Below, in pieces: positions 24,871-32,580 of a DNA stretch of 33,239 nucleotides (its first letter is position 1; each line of letters starts with the position of its first letter). Source of the stretch: Sutterella seckii (lineage in GTDB: Bacteria; Pseudomonadota; Gammaproteobacteria; Burkholderiales; Burkholderiaceae_F); NCBI RefSeq assembly GCF_009183815.1, contig NZ_WEHX01000017.1, forward strand, positions 1 to 33,239, given 5' to 3'. Below the pieces are notes generated by a model, which did no database searches, had not been told where the DNA came from, and saw nothing but the letters and a program-made list of their open reading frames with translations. Position numbers and translations under genes: made by a program.

Positions 24871-25689
24871 ATGCAAGACGCCGCACAGATCCTCGACTGG
24901 GCTGCCTGGGCGCCCGGCCTCGCCGGGAAGGACGACTGGCGCGAGGCCGCCTCGCTCCCGTCCTTCGGACTTGAATCCTCGCCCTATGCGCCTCCCGGCG
25001 CAGAGGAGCCCTCGGCAAAAGCAGCTGCGATCCCTGCGATGCTTCGCCGGCGCCTCACGCCTCTCGGGCGGGCGCTCGCTGAGGTGCTGGGGTCCCTCGC
25101 CGCGAAAGCGCCCGACGCCCCCTGGGTTTATGCGTCCCGCTGGGGAGACGCGGCGCTTGCGACGGAGCTTCTTACCGCGGCGGCGCACGATGAACCGCTT
25201 TCGCCCGCCAAATTTGCGGCGAGCGTTCACAACGGCCCCGCAAGCCTTCTTTCGATTGCCCTCGGCCACAAGGGCGCCTTGACCGCACTCGCGAACGGCC
25301 CTTTCAGCACCGAAGCCGCCTTTGAGTCCGCCGTGAGCGAACTGCTTCAGCACGAGACGGTCATTCTGACCGTTGCGGAAGCCAAGCCCCCGGTCGACTT
25401 TGATGCGCCCGGTGTCACGCATGTCTGGGGACTCCTCCTCGGGCGCCAGAATGAAAGTGCGGCCCCGGAAGTCTGGGCGAAGGAAAAGCAGAAGGGCCCC
25501 TACTGCGCCATTACCACGCGTCCCTTCGAATCCGAGGAAGCCCCTGACCCGCGCCTCGCGGAACTCGCCGGCTCGCCTGCCGACCTCGAGGTTCTCAGCT
25601 GGCTCATCGCGTCGGAAGCGCCCTTCTTCACGCACCTCGACCGCCACGCGGCCTGGGTGTGGGCAAAATCGGGCGGGCTCGCCCTCTGA
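24871..25689 (+). CDS. Beta-ketoacyl synthase-like chain-length factor (aryl-polyene type)
   Basis: A 272-residue protein of the Ketoacyl-synt_2 type (PF13723), which in aryl polyene and related loci encodes the non-condensing partner of a ketosynthase. Recognisable are PAMLRRRLTPLGRALAEVL (from about residue 52), WVYASRWGDAALATELL, and the KFAASVHNGPASLLSIALGH segment. No full ketosynthase Cys-His-His triad is expected or seen. It starts the partial APE-type gene group and is 16 bases before the acyltransferase gene. A condensing ketosynthase partner is not encoded in this window. Confidence 0.8.
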   Translation: MQDAAQILDWAAWAPGLAGKDDWREAASLPSFGLESSPYAPPGAEEPSAKAAAIPAMLRRRLTPLGRALAEVLGSLAAKAPDAPWVYASRWGDAALATELLTAAAHDEPLSPAKFAASVHNGPASLLSIALGHKGALTALANGPFSTEAAFESAVSELLQHETVILTVAEAKPPVDFDAPGVTHVWGLLLGRQNESAAPEVWAKEKQKGPYCAITTRPFESEEAPDPRLAELAGSPADLEVLSWLIASEAPFFTHLDRHAAWVWAKSGGLAL

Positions 25690-25705
25690 CCCATAGAGGC
25701 CCTTC

Positions 25706-26505
25706 ATGCGGTACGTTCTGATGCCCTTCCAGTTCGCGGGCACGGCCTTCGCTTTTGCGCTCTTCGGGCTCGGAGGCGTCATTTTCGGGCTTCTCATTAC
25801 GCCCGTGCTCAAAATGACGTCGAAGAGTCCCGAGGAGGAGCGCCGGCGCGCCCGTGCGGTCGTCCGGTGGTGGTTCGGGCGCTTCGTCGCCATCATCACG
25901 GCGCTCCGGCTCGTCCGGGTGGAGGTCAGAAACCCTGAGGCGCTCATGAAAGAGGGCGCCATCCTTGCGTGCTCTCACCCGTCCCTCATCGACGTCGTCT
26001 GCCTCCTTTCCGTCGTGCCCGAGGCGACGACCATCGTGAAAGCGGCGCTTTTGAGGAACATCTTCACGCGCGCGCCCATTCGCGCCGCCGGCTACGTTTC
26101 GAACGCCGAGGGCCGGACGCAATCGAAAAGCTCGCCCGGGAGCTCGACTCGGGGACAGCCTTCGTCATATTCCCTGAAGGCACCCGGACGCCGAGCGAAT
26201 TCCCGGAGGGCGAAATGCCGCGGCTTCACCGGGGCGCCGCGCAGCTCGCGCTCCACACGGGGCGCTCCATCACGCCGGTCCGCATCTCCGCGAGCCCGCG
26301 CTGGCTCACCAAGGACCACGGCTGGTGGCATTTGCCCGAGAAGCCCATGACGCTCACCTTTGAAGCGCTTCCCGAGATTCCGGCGGCCCCCTATCTCGAC
26401 CTTTATAATTCGACCCCTCGGCTCGCTGCCCGGCGGTTTACGCTTGCCCTCGGCAGAGAACTTTTCCCCGGGATTCGTCAACCTACTTCCTCCGATGCGC
26501 CATGA
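25706..26505 (+). pseudogene. Lysophospholipid acyltransferase-like gene, frameshifted
   Basis: The first frame (from ATG 25706, with AGAGG upstream) gives an N-terminal membrane segment and the acyltransferase HX4D motif in CSHPSLIDVV. It holds the family pattern up to GYVSNAEG near 26110. The second frame continues with PDAIEKLARELDSGTAF then VIFPEGTRTPSEF (block III) and runs to the stop at 26505. A single missing base in the GGG run at 26110-26112 explains the break, since one extra G joins the two parts. The 3' end overlaps the first ACP gene (ATGA), as in an intact operon. It is the acyltransferase of APE-type loci. The gene is either broken or affected by a sequence error. Confidence 0.8.
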
Positions 26506-26762
26506 CTGATCTGATCTCCGAAATCCAGTCCCTCATCATTTCCTCGCTCGGGCTCGAAGACATCCGGCCTGAGGACATCGACCCGGATGAGCCGCTCTTC
26601 GGCGAAGGGCTCGGCCTCGACAGCATCGACGCCCTCGAGCTCGGCCTTGCCGTCAAGAAGCGCTGGGGCATCACGCTGACCGCGGAAAGCGAAGAGGCAA
26701 AGACCGTCTTCAGGAACGTCCGCACGCTCGCCGCCTACATTGAAACGCATAAGCAGAATTAA
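26502..26762 (+). CDS. Acyl carrier protein 1
   Basis: An 86-residue acidic protein with the phosphopantetheine attachment motif GLDSIDALEL, Ser41. The four-helix ACP pattern is evident. Its ATG overlaps the end of the acyltransferase gene (ATGA). APE-type clusters carry two dissimilar ACPs in tandem, as here. It should carry acyl intermediates of the pathway after modification by a phosphopantetheinyl transferase encoded elsewhere. Confidence 0.88.
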   Translation: MTDLISEIQSLIISSLGLEDIRPEDIDPDEPLFGEGLGLDSIDALELGLAVKKRWGITLTAESEEAKTVFRNVRTLAAYIETHKQN

Positions 26763-26766
26763 GAAC

Positions 26767-27051
26767 ATGACAACCTTCACCCCTCAGGAAGAAAAGGTCT
26801 ATCAGGTCCTCTCCGAAATCCTCGTGAACGATTTCGAGATTCCCGCCGACAAGATCAAGCCTGAAGCCCGTCTCTACGAAGACTTCGACATCGATTCCAT
26901 CGACGCGGTCGACATGATCGTGCAGCTCAAGCCCCATCTCGGCGGCCGCCGCATTTCCCCGGAAGCCTTCAAGCAGGTGCGCACACTGGGCGACGTCGTA
27001 ACGGTCATCGCGCGCGTCCTTGAAGAGCCCGCCGACGGAAAGGCTGATTAA
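26767..27051 (+). CDS. Acyl carrier protein 2
   Basis: A 94-residue ACP with attachment motif DFDIDSIDAVDM, Ser44. The ATG at 26767 is preferred over the in-frame alternative start codon at 26740, which would give an extra basic N-terminus and overlap the first ACP gene. The Shine-Dalgarno is weak and the gene begins four bases after ACP 1, so translation is probably coupled. It differs clearly from ACP 1 in sequence, suggesting separate roles such as starter and extender carrier. Confidence 0.87.
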   Translation: MTTFTPQEEKVYQVLSEILVNDFEIPADKIKPEARLYEDFDIDSIDAVDMIVQLKPHLGGRRISPEAFKQVRTLGDVVTVIARVLEEPADGKAD

Positions 27052-27066
27052 AGCCCCTCTTCAGAC

Positions 27067-27636
27067 ATGTCGGCATCCCCGCTTCTGAAAGTCATCACGG
27101 GCGGCGCTGCCGCCCTTTTGATTTGCCTTTATCCCTTCTGGGCCTGGTGGGGATTAAGCCGCTTCGGGATTCTGCCCGTGGCGCTCTCCTTGGCCGGCAT
27201 CATGCTTCTGCGGGCGCTCATGTCGCCTTCGCGGAAGAACTTCGGATTTGCCGGCATTGCGCTTGTCCTTTCCGCACTCTCGGCGATCCTCGATGCCGAG
27301 GAGCCGATGCTCTTTTATCCGGTCGCGGTCAACGGCTTCCTTCTCTGGCTTTTTGGCACATCCCTATCCTCAACGCCCATCGTTGAAAAGTTCGCGCGGC
27401 TCCGCACGCCCGATCTCCCGCCCGAAGGCGTCCGCTGGTGCCGCGGCGTCACAAAGGTCTGGTGCGGGTTCTTCGTCCTCAACGGCAGCGTCGCACTTGC
27501 CACGGTGCTCTATGGAGACCGCGGACTCTGGATGATCTGGAACGGGTGCGTGAGCTATGTCCTCATCGGCATCCTCTTTGCGGGGGAGTTTCTGCTCCGC
27601 AGAATCCGCATGCGACGCGCCGCCGCGAGGAAATAG
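27067..27636 (+). CDS. COG4648-type membrane protein of APE loci
   Basis: A 189-residue protein with about five or six predicted membrane helices (LLICLYPFWAWWGLSRFG, LLRALMSPSRKNFGFAGIAL, FVLNGSVALATVLYGD, WNGCVSYVLIGILFAGEFL) and a basic C-terminus. The PFWAWWGL opening and the WCRGVTKVWCGFFVLNG motif match the COG4648 membrane proteins found between ACPs and ligase in aryl-polyene gene clusters. Its biochemical role is not known. It begins 15 bases after ACP 2 and its stop is ten bases from the end of an antisense regulator gene. Confidence 0.8.
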   Translation: MSASPLLKVITGGAAALLICLYPFWAWWGLSRFGILPVALSLAGIMLLRALMSPSRKNFGFAGIALVLSALSAILDAEEPMLFYPVAVNGFLLWLFGTSLSSTPIVEKFARLRTPDLPPEGVRWCRGVTKVWCGFFVLNGSVALATVLYGDRGLWMIWNGCVSYVLIGILFAGEFLLRRIRMRRAAARK

Positions 27637-27646
27637 TCCGGTCGCC

Positions 27647-27964
27647 CTAAGTTTTCCTCGAGGACGCTATCCTTCGCAGCTTCAGGTCCTGCAGATCCCT
27701 CCCAAGGGGGGCGTGCTTCGCCAGCAGTTCGATGTCGTCTGCGAGCTGCATCGCATAGAGCACGCGCAGATAGGCGCCCATGGACACCGTGGGTTCTCCG
27801 CGTTCGATTTTGCTGACCGTAAGCTCGGAGCACTGCGCGCGATCCGCGACGAGCGCAATGGTGTAGTTCCGGCGAAGCCGTGCAAGCCGGATTTGTTCTC
27901 CCGCGATGCGGAGCTTCTCTGCAATCTTCCTGGGAAGCAAGGTGGAACGGGTGGCTTTAGTCAT
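27647..27964 (-). CDS. XRE/HipB-like DNA-binding protein (orphan)
   Basis: A 105-residue cytoplasmic regulator with an XRE helix-turn-helix (IRLARLRRNYTIALVADRAQ then LTVSKIERGEPTVSMGAYLRVL). It has a C-terminal APLGRDLQDLKLRR tail of the kind found in HipB-like antitoxins paired with HipA kinases. No hipA or other toxin gene is nearby. It lies antisense between the membrane-protein gene and the ligase gene. No Shine-Dalgarno is visible before the ATG, so it may be leaderless. The upstream gap is AT-rich, unlike the rest of the region, hinting at later acquisition. Confidence 0.75.
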   Translation of the reverse strand: MTKATRSTLLPRKIAEKLRIAGEQIRLARLRRNYTIALVADRAQCSELTVSKIERGEPTVSMGAYLRVLYAMQLADDIELLAKHAPLGRDLQDLKLRRIASSRKT

Positions 27965-28005
27965 TATTAAATGATAGATTGTTCTCGATAATACATATTT
28001 TATTA

Positions 28006-28035
28006 TTGATTATTCAGGTCGGATAGGATCATTAT
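28006..28035 (+). promoter_or_regulatory. Candidate promoter of the ligase-dehydratase gene
   Basis: A TTGATT -35-like box (28006-28011) and CATTAT -10-like box (28030-28035), 18 bases apart, lie in the AT-rich gap before the ligase gene. A short dyad TCATT-ATTA-AATGA (27961-27974) covers the start of the divergent HipB-like gene and could be its operator. Confidence 0.3.
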
Positions 28036-28080
28036 TCTCTCGAATCTGATCTTTCCGGAATCCCTGAGGCACAATAGCAG

Positions 28081-29979
28081 TTGCAAACCAACTCTTTTGC
28101 CTGCAGCGCCGTGATCTCCGAAACCCGCATCTCCCGCATTCTTACCCTTCAGCCTTCTGATCGGCCCATCGGCATTTTTTCCGACGGAAGAGTGCTGACG
28201 CTCAGAGGCTTTCTCGCGGGAACTGCCGCCTGGCGGGATGCGGCGCTGGCGCTTCCTGCCGACGCCCGCGAAAATGCGGTGCTCTATTCGGAAGATGCGC
28301 TCGAACTTCTCCCCGCACTCTTCGGCTTCTGGGCGGCCGGCGTTCATGTCATCCTGCCCGGAGACATTCTCCCCGGCACTCTGAAGCACCTTGAGGACTC
28401 CGGGGTCGCGCTCGACAAAACCTTCCTCGCGCTCGGCGCCGTTGGGATGGATGCCGGGAACCGGATCGCGCATCTTGTTTCGCCGGTGGAGAGAACCTCG
28501 GACTTCAATGCCTTGGAAGCCCCTCATGATCTCGGTCTGCTCGACGACAAAGCGCCGCTTCTGTCTCTACTCACGAGCGGAAGCACAGGAAAGGCAAAGC
28601 TCTGCAGAAAGCGACTAGAACAGGCGTTTCTGGAGCCCGAATCAATTGATGCAGGGATTCCAGGCGGAACACCGGCCCTTGGCGCCATTGAAGTCTTAGG
28701 CACCGTGAGCGCGCAGCATATTTACGGGCTGCTCTTCCGGGCGCTCTGGCCGCTGCTTTCGATGGAAGCGCTCATCGTCGGAAAGCGCCTTCACTACCCG
28801 GAAAATCTGGCAGCAGCGCTCAAGGAAGCCAAGGTCCGCGGACATCGCGCCGTCGTCATCGCGGCGCCTGCGCACCTGAAGCGCTTTACGGACCCGACGC
28901 TTTTTGAAGATGCGAGAGACCGCGTCATCCTCGCCTTCTCCTCCACCGGCCCGCTCGATGATGAGGACGCCCGGGTTGCACGCGCCGCGCTCGGGCTCTT
29001 TCCCATGGAAGTCTTAGGCTCCACCGAAACGGGCGGCATCGCCTGGCGCAGGAGGTCTCTCGAAAGTGACGGGACAATTTCGACGCCGCCCTGGAAAACC
29101 GTTCCTGGAATCACCGCGGGCGTGCGTCTCGAGGACGGCCGCGTGCTCCCTGAAGGAGAAGGACTCCTCACGCTCTCCGGGCGCCACCTTGACCATGAAG
29201 GCTGGAACGACGGATCTGACCGCATTCGCCTGAACAACACGGGGTTTACGCTCCTCGGCCGTGCAGACCGAATCGTCAAGATTGAAGGGAAGCGTGTTGC
29301 GCTCCCTGAAGTGGAAGCGCTTCTCGTAAAGGGCGGACTCGCGAGCGAAGCGAAGGTCTTTGCCTTCGGCGAAGGGAGGCGCGAAGCGCTCGCGGCCGTC
29401 TTGAAGCCCGCGCCTCAGATCAAGGACATTTTCCTCGCCGACGGCAAAGCCGCAGCGGTCCGAAAGCTTCGCGAAGAACTTGGCCGGAATCTTCCGGCAG
29501 TATCGATCCCCAGACGCTGGCGGCTTGTCGACGAACTTCCTGCAAATGCTCAGGGGAAGACTACAGTGAAGGCCCTCGAAAGCCTCTTTGACCCGCGTCG
29601 TCCGGAGTGGCTGCTGGAAAGCGACGAAGTTCATGAAGGCACCCGGCATCTGCGCCTGAGGCTCGAAGCTTCCCCCGGACTCGAATGGTTCAGGGGGCAC
29701 TTCCCCGGTCTACCTATTCTCCCCGGCGTCGCGCAGCTTCTTTTGGTCGAAAGGGCTTTCCGCGCCTATGCGCACGTGAGCGGCGACTTTAAGGCGACGC
29801 AGGTGAAGACGCTCAAATTCCGTGCGGTTACAACGCCCGGCATGCGTCTTGCGCTCGAGCTTGAATGTCCCTGCGGCATTTCGTCTGAGGAAAGCTTCTC
29901 TCTCAAATTTGCCTGGAAGAAAATCGGCGACTCTGAAGACGTCCAATCGAGCGGCACCATTGTCTTCACGAGTGACTGA
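28081..29979 (+). CDS. Adenylate-forming acyl ligase fused to a hotdog dehydratase
   Basis: A 632-residue two-domain protein. Residues 1 to about 500 form an AMP-dependent synthetase: P-loop LLTSGSTGKAKL near 164, GSTETGGIAWR, the hinge GRADRIVKIEGKRVALPEVE, and a C-terminal ANAQGKTTVKAL with the adenylation lysine. Residues from about 520 form a FabZ/ApeI-like hotdog with GHFPGLPILPGVAQL (catalytic His near 540). In APE loci these are usually two neighbouring genes (ligase then dehydratase); here they are joined in one frame. The start is uncertain: TTG at 28081 with GAGG about 11 bases upstream, or GTG at 28111. It would load an aryl or acyl acid onto an ACP and dehydrate a 3-hydroxyacyl intermediate. 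Confidence 0.82.
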   Translation: MQTNSFACSAVISETRISRILTLQPSDRPIGIFSDGRVLTLRGFLAGTAAWRDAALALPADARENAVLYSEDALELLPALFGFWAAGVHVILPGDILPGTLKHLEDSGVALDKTFLALGAVGMDAGNRIAHLVSPVERTSDFNALEAPHDLGLLDDKAPLLSLLTSGSTGKAKLCRKRLEQAFLEPESIDAGIPGGTPALGAIEVLGTVSAQHIYGLLFRALWPLLSMEALIVGKRLHYPENLAAALKEAKVRGHRAVVIAAPAHLKRFTDPTLFEDARDRVILAFSSTGPLDDEDARVARAALGLFPMEVLGSTETGGIAWRRRSLESDGTISTPPWKTVPGITAGVRLEDGRVLPEGEGLLTLSGRHLDHEGWNDGSDRIRLNNTGFTLLGRADRIVKIEGKRVALPEVEALLVKGGLASEAKVFAFGEGRREALAAVLKPAPQIKDIFLADGKAAAVRKLREELGRNLPAVSIPRRWRLVDELPANAQGKTTVKALESLFDPRRPEWLLESDEVHEGTRHLRLRLEASPGLEWFRGHFPGLPILPGVAQLLLVERAFRAYAHVSGDFKATQVKTLKFRAVTTPGMRLALELECPCGISSEESFSLKFAWKKIGDSEDVQSSGTIVFTSD

Positions 29980-30025
29980 CGGCCCTCCACAGCGTTTTTC
30001 CGCTCCCGCCTTTTTCCTCCGGGCG

Positions 30026-30053
30026 TTTTCAAAGCGCGCGTGCGTCGTAAAAT
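30026..30053 (+). promoter_or_regulatory. Candidate promoter ahead of the alcohol dehydrogenase
   Basis: TTTTCA (30026-30031) and TAAAAT (30048-30053), 16 bases apart, precede the ADH start by 115 bases. The match to the sigma-70 consensus is moderate. The same gap holds a GGCTG/CAGCC hairpin but no T-tract, so I do not call a terminator after the ligase gene. Confidence 0.3.
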
Positions 30054-30168
30054 GGTCTTTTATGCCTGACGGCTGCGGGGAGCTCGTCTTCCCAATTCCA
30101 GCCGCCCGGCATCGCGACTGCTGCGGCATCCGACCGCTCAGACCCAATTCAAAACGAGGAGACTCTTG

Positions 30169-31338
30169 ATGCAGTTCGTTTTTGAGACGCCCACCCGACT
30201 CATCTTCGGCCCGGGAAAACTCGATGCCCTTCGCACGGAAAAACTGCCGGGCAAAAAGGCGCTGCTCCTTACATCGCGCGGCGGCTCGGTCGTGCGTTCG
30301 GGCGCCCTTGCCCGCGTAACGGCCGCTCTAGATGCGCAGAAGATTGAATGGGTGCATCTCGCCATCGTCGAACCCAATCCTCTCTCGACCACCGTCATGA
30401 CCGGCGCCAACCGCGCCCGGGAGGAAGGCTGCGACTTCGTGATTGGTCTGGGCGGCGGCTCCGTGATGGACTGCGCCAAGGCGATTGCGCTCTGCACCAC
30501 AAATGACGGCGACATCTGGGACTACGTCCAGCAGGGCCAGGGCGGAAGGAAGCAGATCACTGCCACGCCGATCCCCATCGTGGCCATCACGACCACTGCC
30601 GGCACCGGTTCGGAAGTGGATGCGGGCGGCGTCATCACGAATCCCGTCACGCAGGAAAAGTGCGGCATCGGCCATCCGACGCTTCTGCCGAAGATCGCCA
30701 TCGTCGACCCCGAACTGATGCTCTCGGTTCCGCCCATGCTCACGGCCTATCAGGGCTTCGACGCGCTCTTCCACGCTATCGAAGGCTACGTCACGAAGCG
30801 CCCCAACTACCTCTCCGAAATGTATGCGCTCGCGAGCGTGCGCCATTGCGCCGAAGGCCTCGCCCGCGCCGTCCGCGACGGCTCTGACTATGAAGCCCGC
30901 GAACACATGGCGATTGCCAACACGCTTTCGGGCTACGTCATGGTCTGCGGACGTCTCACGAGCCAGCACTCGATGGAGCATGCGCTCTCCGCCTTCCATC
31001 AGGATCTCCCGCACGGCGCCGGCCTTATCATGCTCTCGCTCGCCTACTTCGGTCACATGATCAAGACGGGCGCTCGTTCCGACCGCTTTGTCGAACTCGC
31101 CAGGGCGCTGGGCGTGCGCGATGCCGTTCATCCTGCGGATTTCCTGCGCGCGCTGCATGACCTGCAGGTCGCCTGCGGCGTCGACAACCTGCGCATGAGC
31201 GACTACGGCGTCACGCGTGAAGAAATTCCGGCGCTTGCTGAAAAAGCCCGCTCTGCCGGCGGCATGCTCTTTGAGCAGGACCCTGTGGCTTTGACTTTTG
31301 AAGACACTGTGGCGATTTTTGAGGCGGCTTACCGTTAA
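30169..31338 (+). CDS. Iron-containing (group III) alcohol dehydrogenase
   Basis: A 389-residue NAD(P)-dependent oxidoreductase (PF00465). The nucleotide motif GGGSVMDCAKAIA is at about residues 95-107 and TTAGTGSEVDAGGVITN follows. The metal ligands are Asp198 and His202 in GFDALFHAIEG plus His267 and His282 in SQHSMEHALSAFHQDLPHG. The ATG at 30169 has GAGGAG eight bases upstream; the TTG at 30166 is just in front. It would reduce aldehydes or oxidise alcohols. Family members vary widely in substrate and are not part of standard APE loci, so association with the neighbouring cluster is uncertain. Confidence 0.9.
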   Translation: MQFVFETPTRLIFGPGKLDALRTEKLPGKKALLLTSRGGSVVRSGALARVTAALDAQKIEWVHLAIVEPNPLSTTVMTGANRAREEGCDFVIGLGGGSVMDCAKAIALCTTNDGDIWDYVQQGQGGRKQITATPIPIVAITTTAGTGSEVDAGGVITNPVTQEKCGIGHPTLLPKIAIVDPELMLSVPPMLTAYQGFDALFHAIEGYVTKRPNYLSEMYALASVRHCAEGLARAVRDGSDYEAREHMAIANTLSGYVMVCGRLTSQHSMEHALSAFHQDLPHGAGLIMLSLAYFGHMIKTGARSDRFVELARALGVRDAVHPADFLRALHDLQVACGVDNLRMSDYGVTREEIPALAEKARSAGGMLFEQDPVALTFEDTVAIFEAAYR

Positions 31339-31371
31339 TACCGCTCCATCTGCTTGATTTTTGTATTCAGT

Positions 31372-31698
31372 TCAGCCGCCTTCGGGCGGCTGATTATTTT
31401 CGGGAAGAGGACTCAAGGTTTGCACCAGCTGCAAACCATTGAAGCTAACTACTTTCTTTTGCAGGGTCGAGGCTTTGCCGTATCTCGATTTCAACACATA
31501 CCCCGGAGGAGTATTGGTCGACCTTACGATCAAAATCGATGAGTCATCATCACAGAGTTCATACAGTTTTTCAGCCACCTCTACAGCCAAAGCATCGCTC
31601 ACGCTCGAAACGAAACAAGTTGGTATGGGTTCAATGAACCAGAGTTTCATTTTTCCGCGAATTCGATCGGGTATTTTATCTGCAAAAACAACCAGCAT
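31372..31698 (-). CDS. cas2: CRISPR-associated endonuclease Cas2, type I-E
   Basis: A 108-residue protein of the Cas2e (CT1978) type, with MLVVFADKIPDRIRGKMKLWF at the N-terminus followed by FVSSVSDALAVEVAEKL and ILIVRSTNTPPGYVLKSR. It serves as the structural dimer of the Cas1-Cas2 spacer integrase. Its ATG directly follows the cas1 stop (TAA-ATG), so the two are translated together. The last codons (QPPEGG) and stop are encoded by the hairpin that also ends the convergent ADH transcript. The gene is AT-richer than the genes to its left. Confidence 0.93.
   Translation of the reverse strand: MLVVFADKIPDRIRGKMKLWFIEPIPTCFVSSVSDALAVEVAEKLYELCDDDSSILIVRSTNTPPGYVLKSRYGKASTLQKKVVSFNGLQLVQTLSPLPENNQPPEGG
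31373..31401 (+). terminator. Hairpin at the ADH/cas2 convergence
   Basis: Perfect stem CAGCCGCC (31373-31380), TTCG loop, GGCGGCTG (31385-31392), then ATTATTTTC on the plus strand. It would end the ADH transcript. The U-tract is interrupted, and the stem lies inside the cas2 3' coding end. Confidence 0.65.
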
Positions 31699-32535
31699 TT
31701 AAATCTCCAAAACCGATTCAACATCTGAAATAATATTCATCAAAATTTTTCGTTCAAGCAATCGATCACAAAAAGCATCAATAACTACATGACGATCGTA
31801 AATATCTGCATCTTCATGAACCAATTTAAAAGCTAGATCGATTGTCACGTATTCTTTATAAAAATCTGCCACGTCATATACAAAAGGCAGAGGTGATCCG
31901 GAATGGATAAACCCAACTCTAGGCGAATAACCTCCGGACAACAGTGCCGAAGTAACAACCCCATAAAGCAATCCATTCAGAAAAGTTAATGTTCGATTAA
32001 TCGGCTCGCTTTTGCTGCTTTGTCCTGGAATATATGATCGACCGCTCCATGGAACACCATATTCTGCGGATTTCTGTGCATATAAACCTTTGACGCGCCG
32101 CCCCTCCATGCCCATCATCATCTGCAGGGTTTTCCCTTTCAAATCAGCATCCGGGAATCTTCTGGCAAACATTTTTCGTGCGACTTCCACTCTTGATTCG
32201 TCATTAAAAGCCAGCCTCAATTGCTTATATAACGTTTGGGTATCTGCAGTGGGCGGTTCTGCATAAGCATAAAATTTCAAACTATCTTCACCTATCCAGC
32301 ATATTGTGCAGGAAGCCTCGCTTATTGCGCCGATTGCCGCATGAGTGATAGATGTTCCCGGACCGATAAAAAGGCTTCCGATTGTCGCGACAGGCAACCT
32401 GACGACAGAACCGGTTTTATCAATCCATTTTACGCTGCTGTCATCAATTTCTATTCTCCCATGCTCAAGATATACGAATGGGAAGCGATTTTTAACCTGT
32501 GGAAATAAATTTTTAGGAACTTTAAATAATCTCAT
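31699..32535 (-). CDS. cas1: CRISPR-associated endonuclease Cas1, type I-E
   Basis: A 278-residue integrase subunit. The catalytic metal ligands map exactly three residues beyond those of E. coli Cas1: Glu144 in MGMEGRRVKGLY, His211 in GFIHSGSPLPF, and Asp221 and Asp224 in YDVADFYK. The ATG at 32535 is preferred; the upstream TTG at 32550 would add five residues. It inserts new spacers together with Cas2. It starts 45 bases from the last CRISPR repeat and is co-directional with the array, so it may be transcribed from the array leader or from a promoter in that short AT-rich gap. Base composition is visibly AT-rich compared with 1-30000. Confidence 0.95.
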   Translation of the reverse strand: MRLFKVPKNLFPQVKNRFPFVYLEHGRIEIDDSSVKWIDKTGSVVRLPVATIGSLFIGPGTSITHAAIGAISEASCTICWIGEDSLKFYAYAEPPTADTQTLYKQLRLAFNDESRVEVARKMFARRFPDADLKGKTLQMMMGMEGRRVKGLYAQKSAEYGVPWSGRSYIPGQSSKSEPINRTLTFLNGLLYGVVTSALLSGGYSPRVGFIHSGSPLPFVYDVADFYKEYVTIDLAFKLVHEDADIYDRHVVIDAFCDRLLERKILMNIISDVESVLEI

Positions 32536-32580
32536 AATGTGACTCGTCAAAAAAGTAATTCATCACAAAATCAATAAGAC

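Noticed and set aside
27647-27964. A complete HipBA-type toxin-antitoxin system
   Set aside because: Only the DNA-binding partner is present. The neighbours are a membrane protein and an acyl ligase, with no kinase gene on either side.
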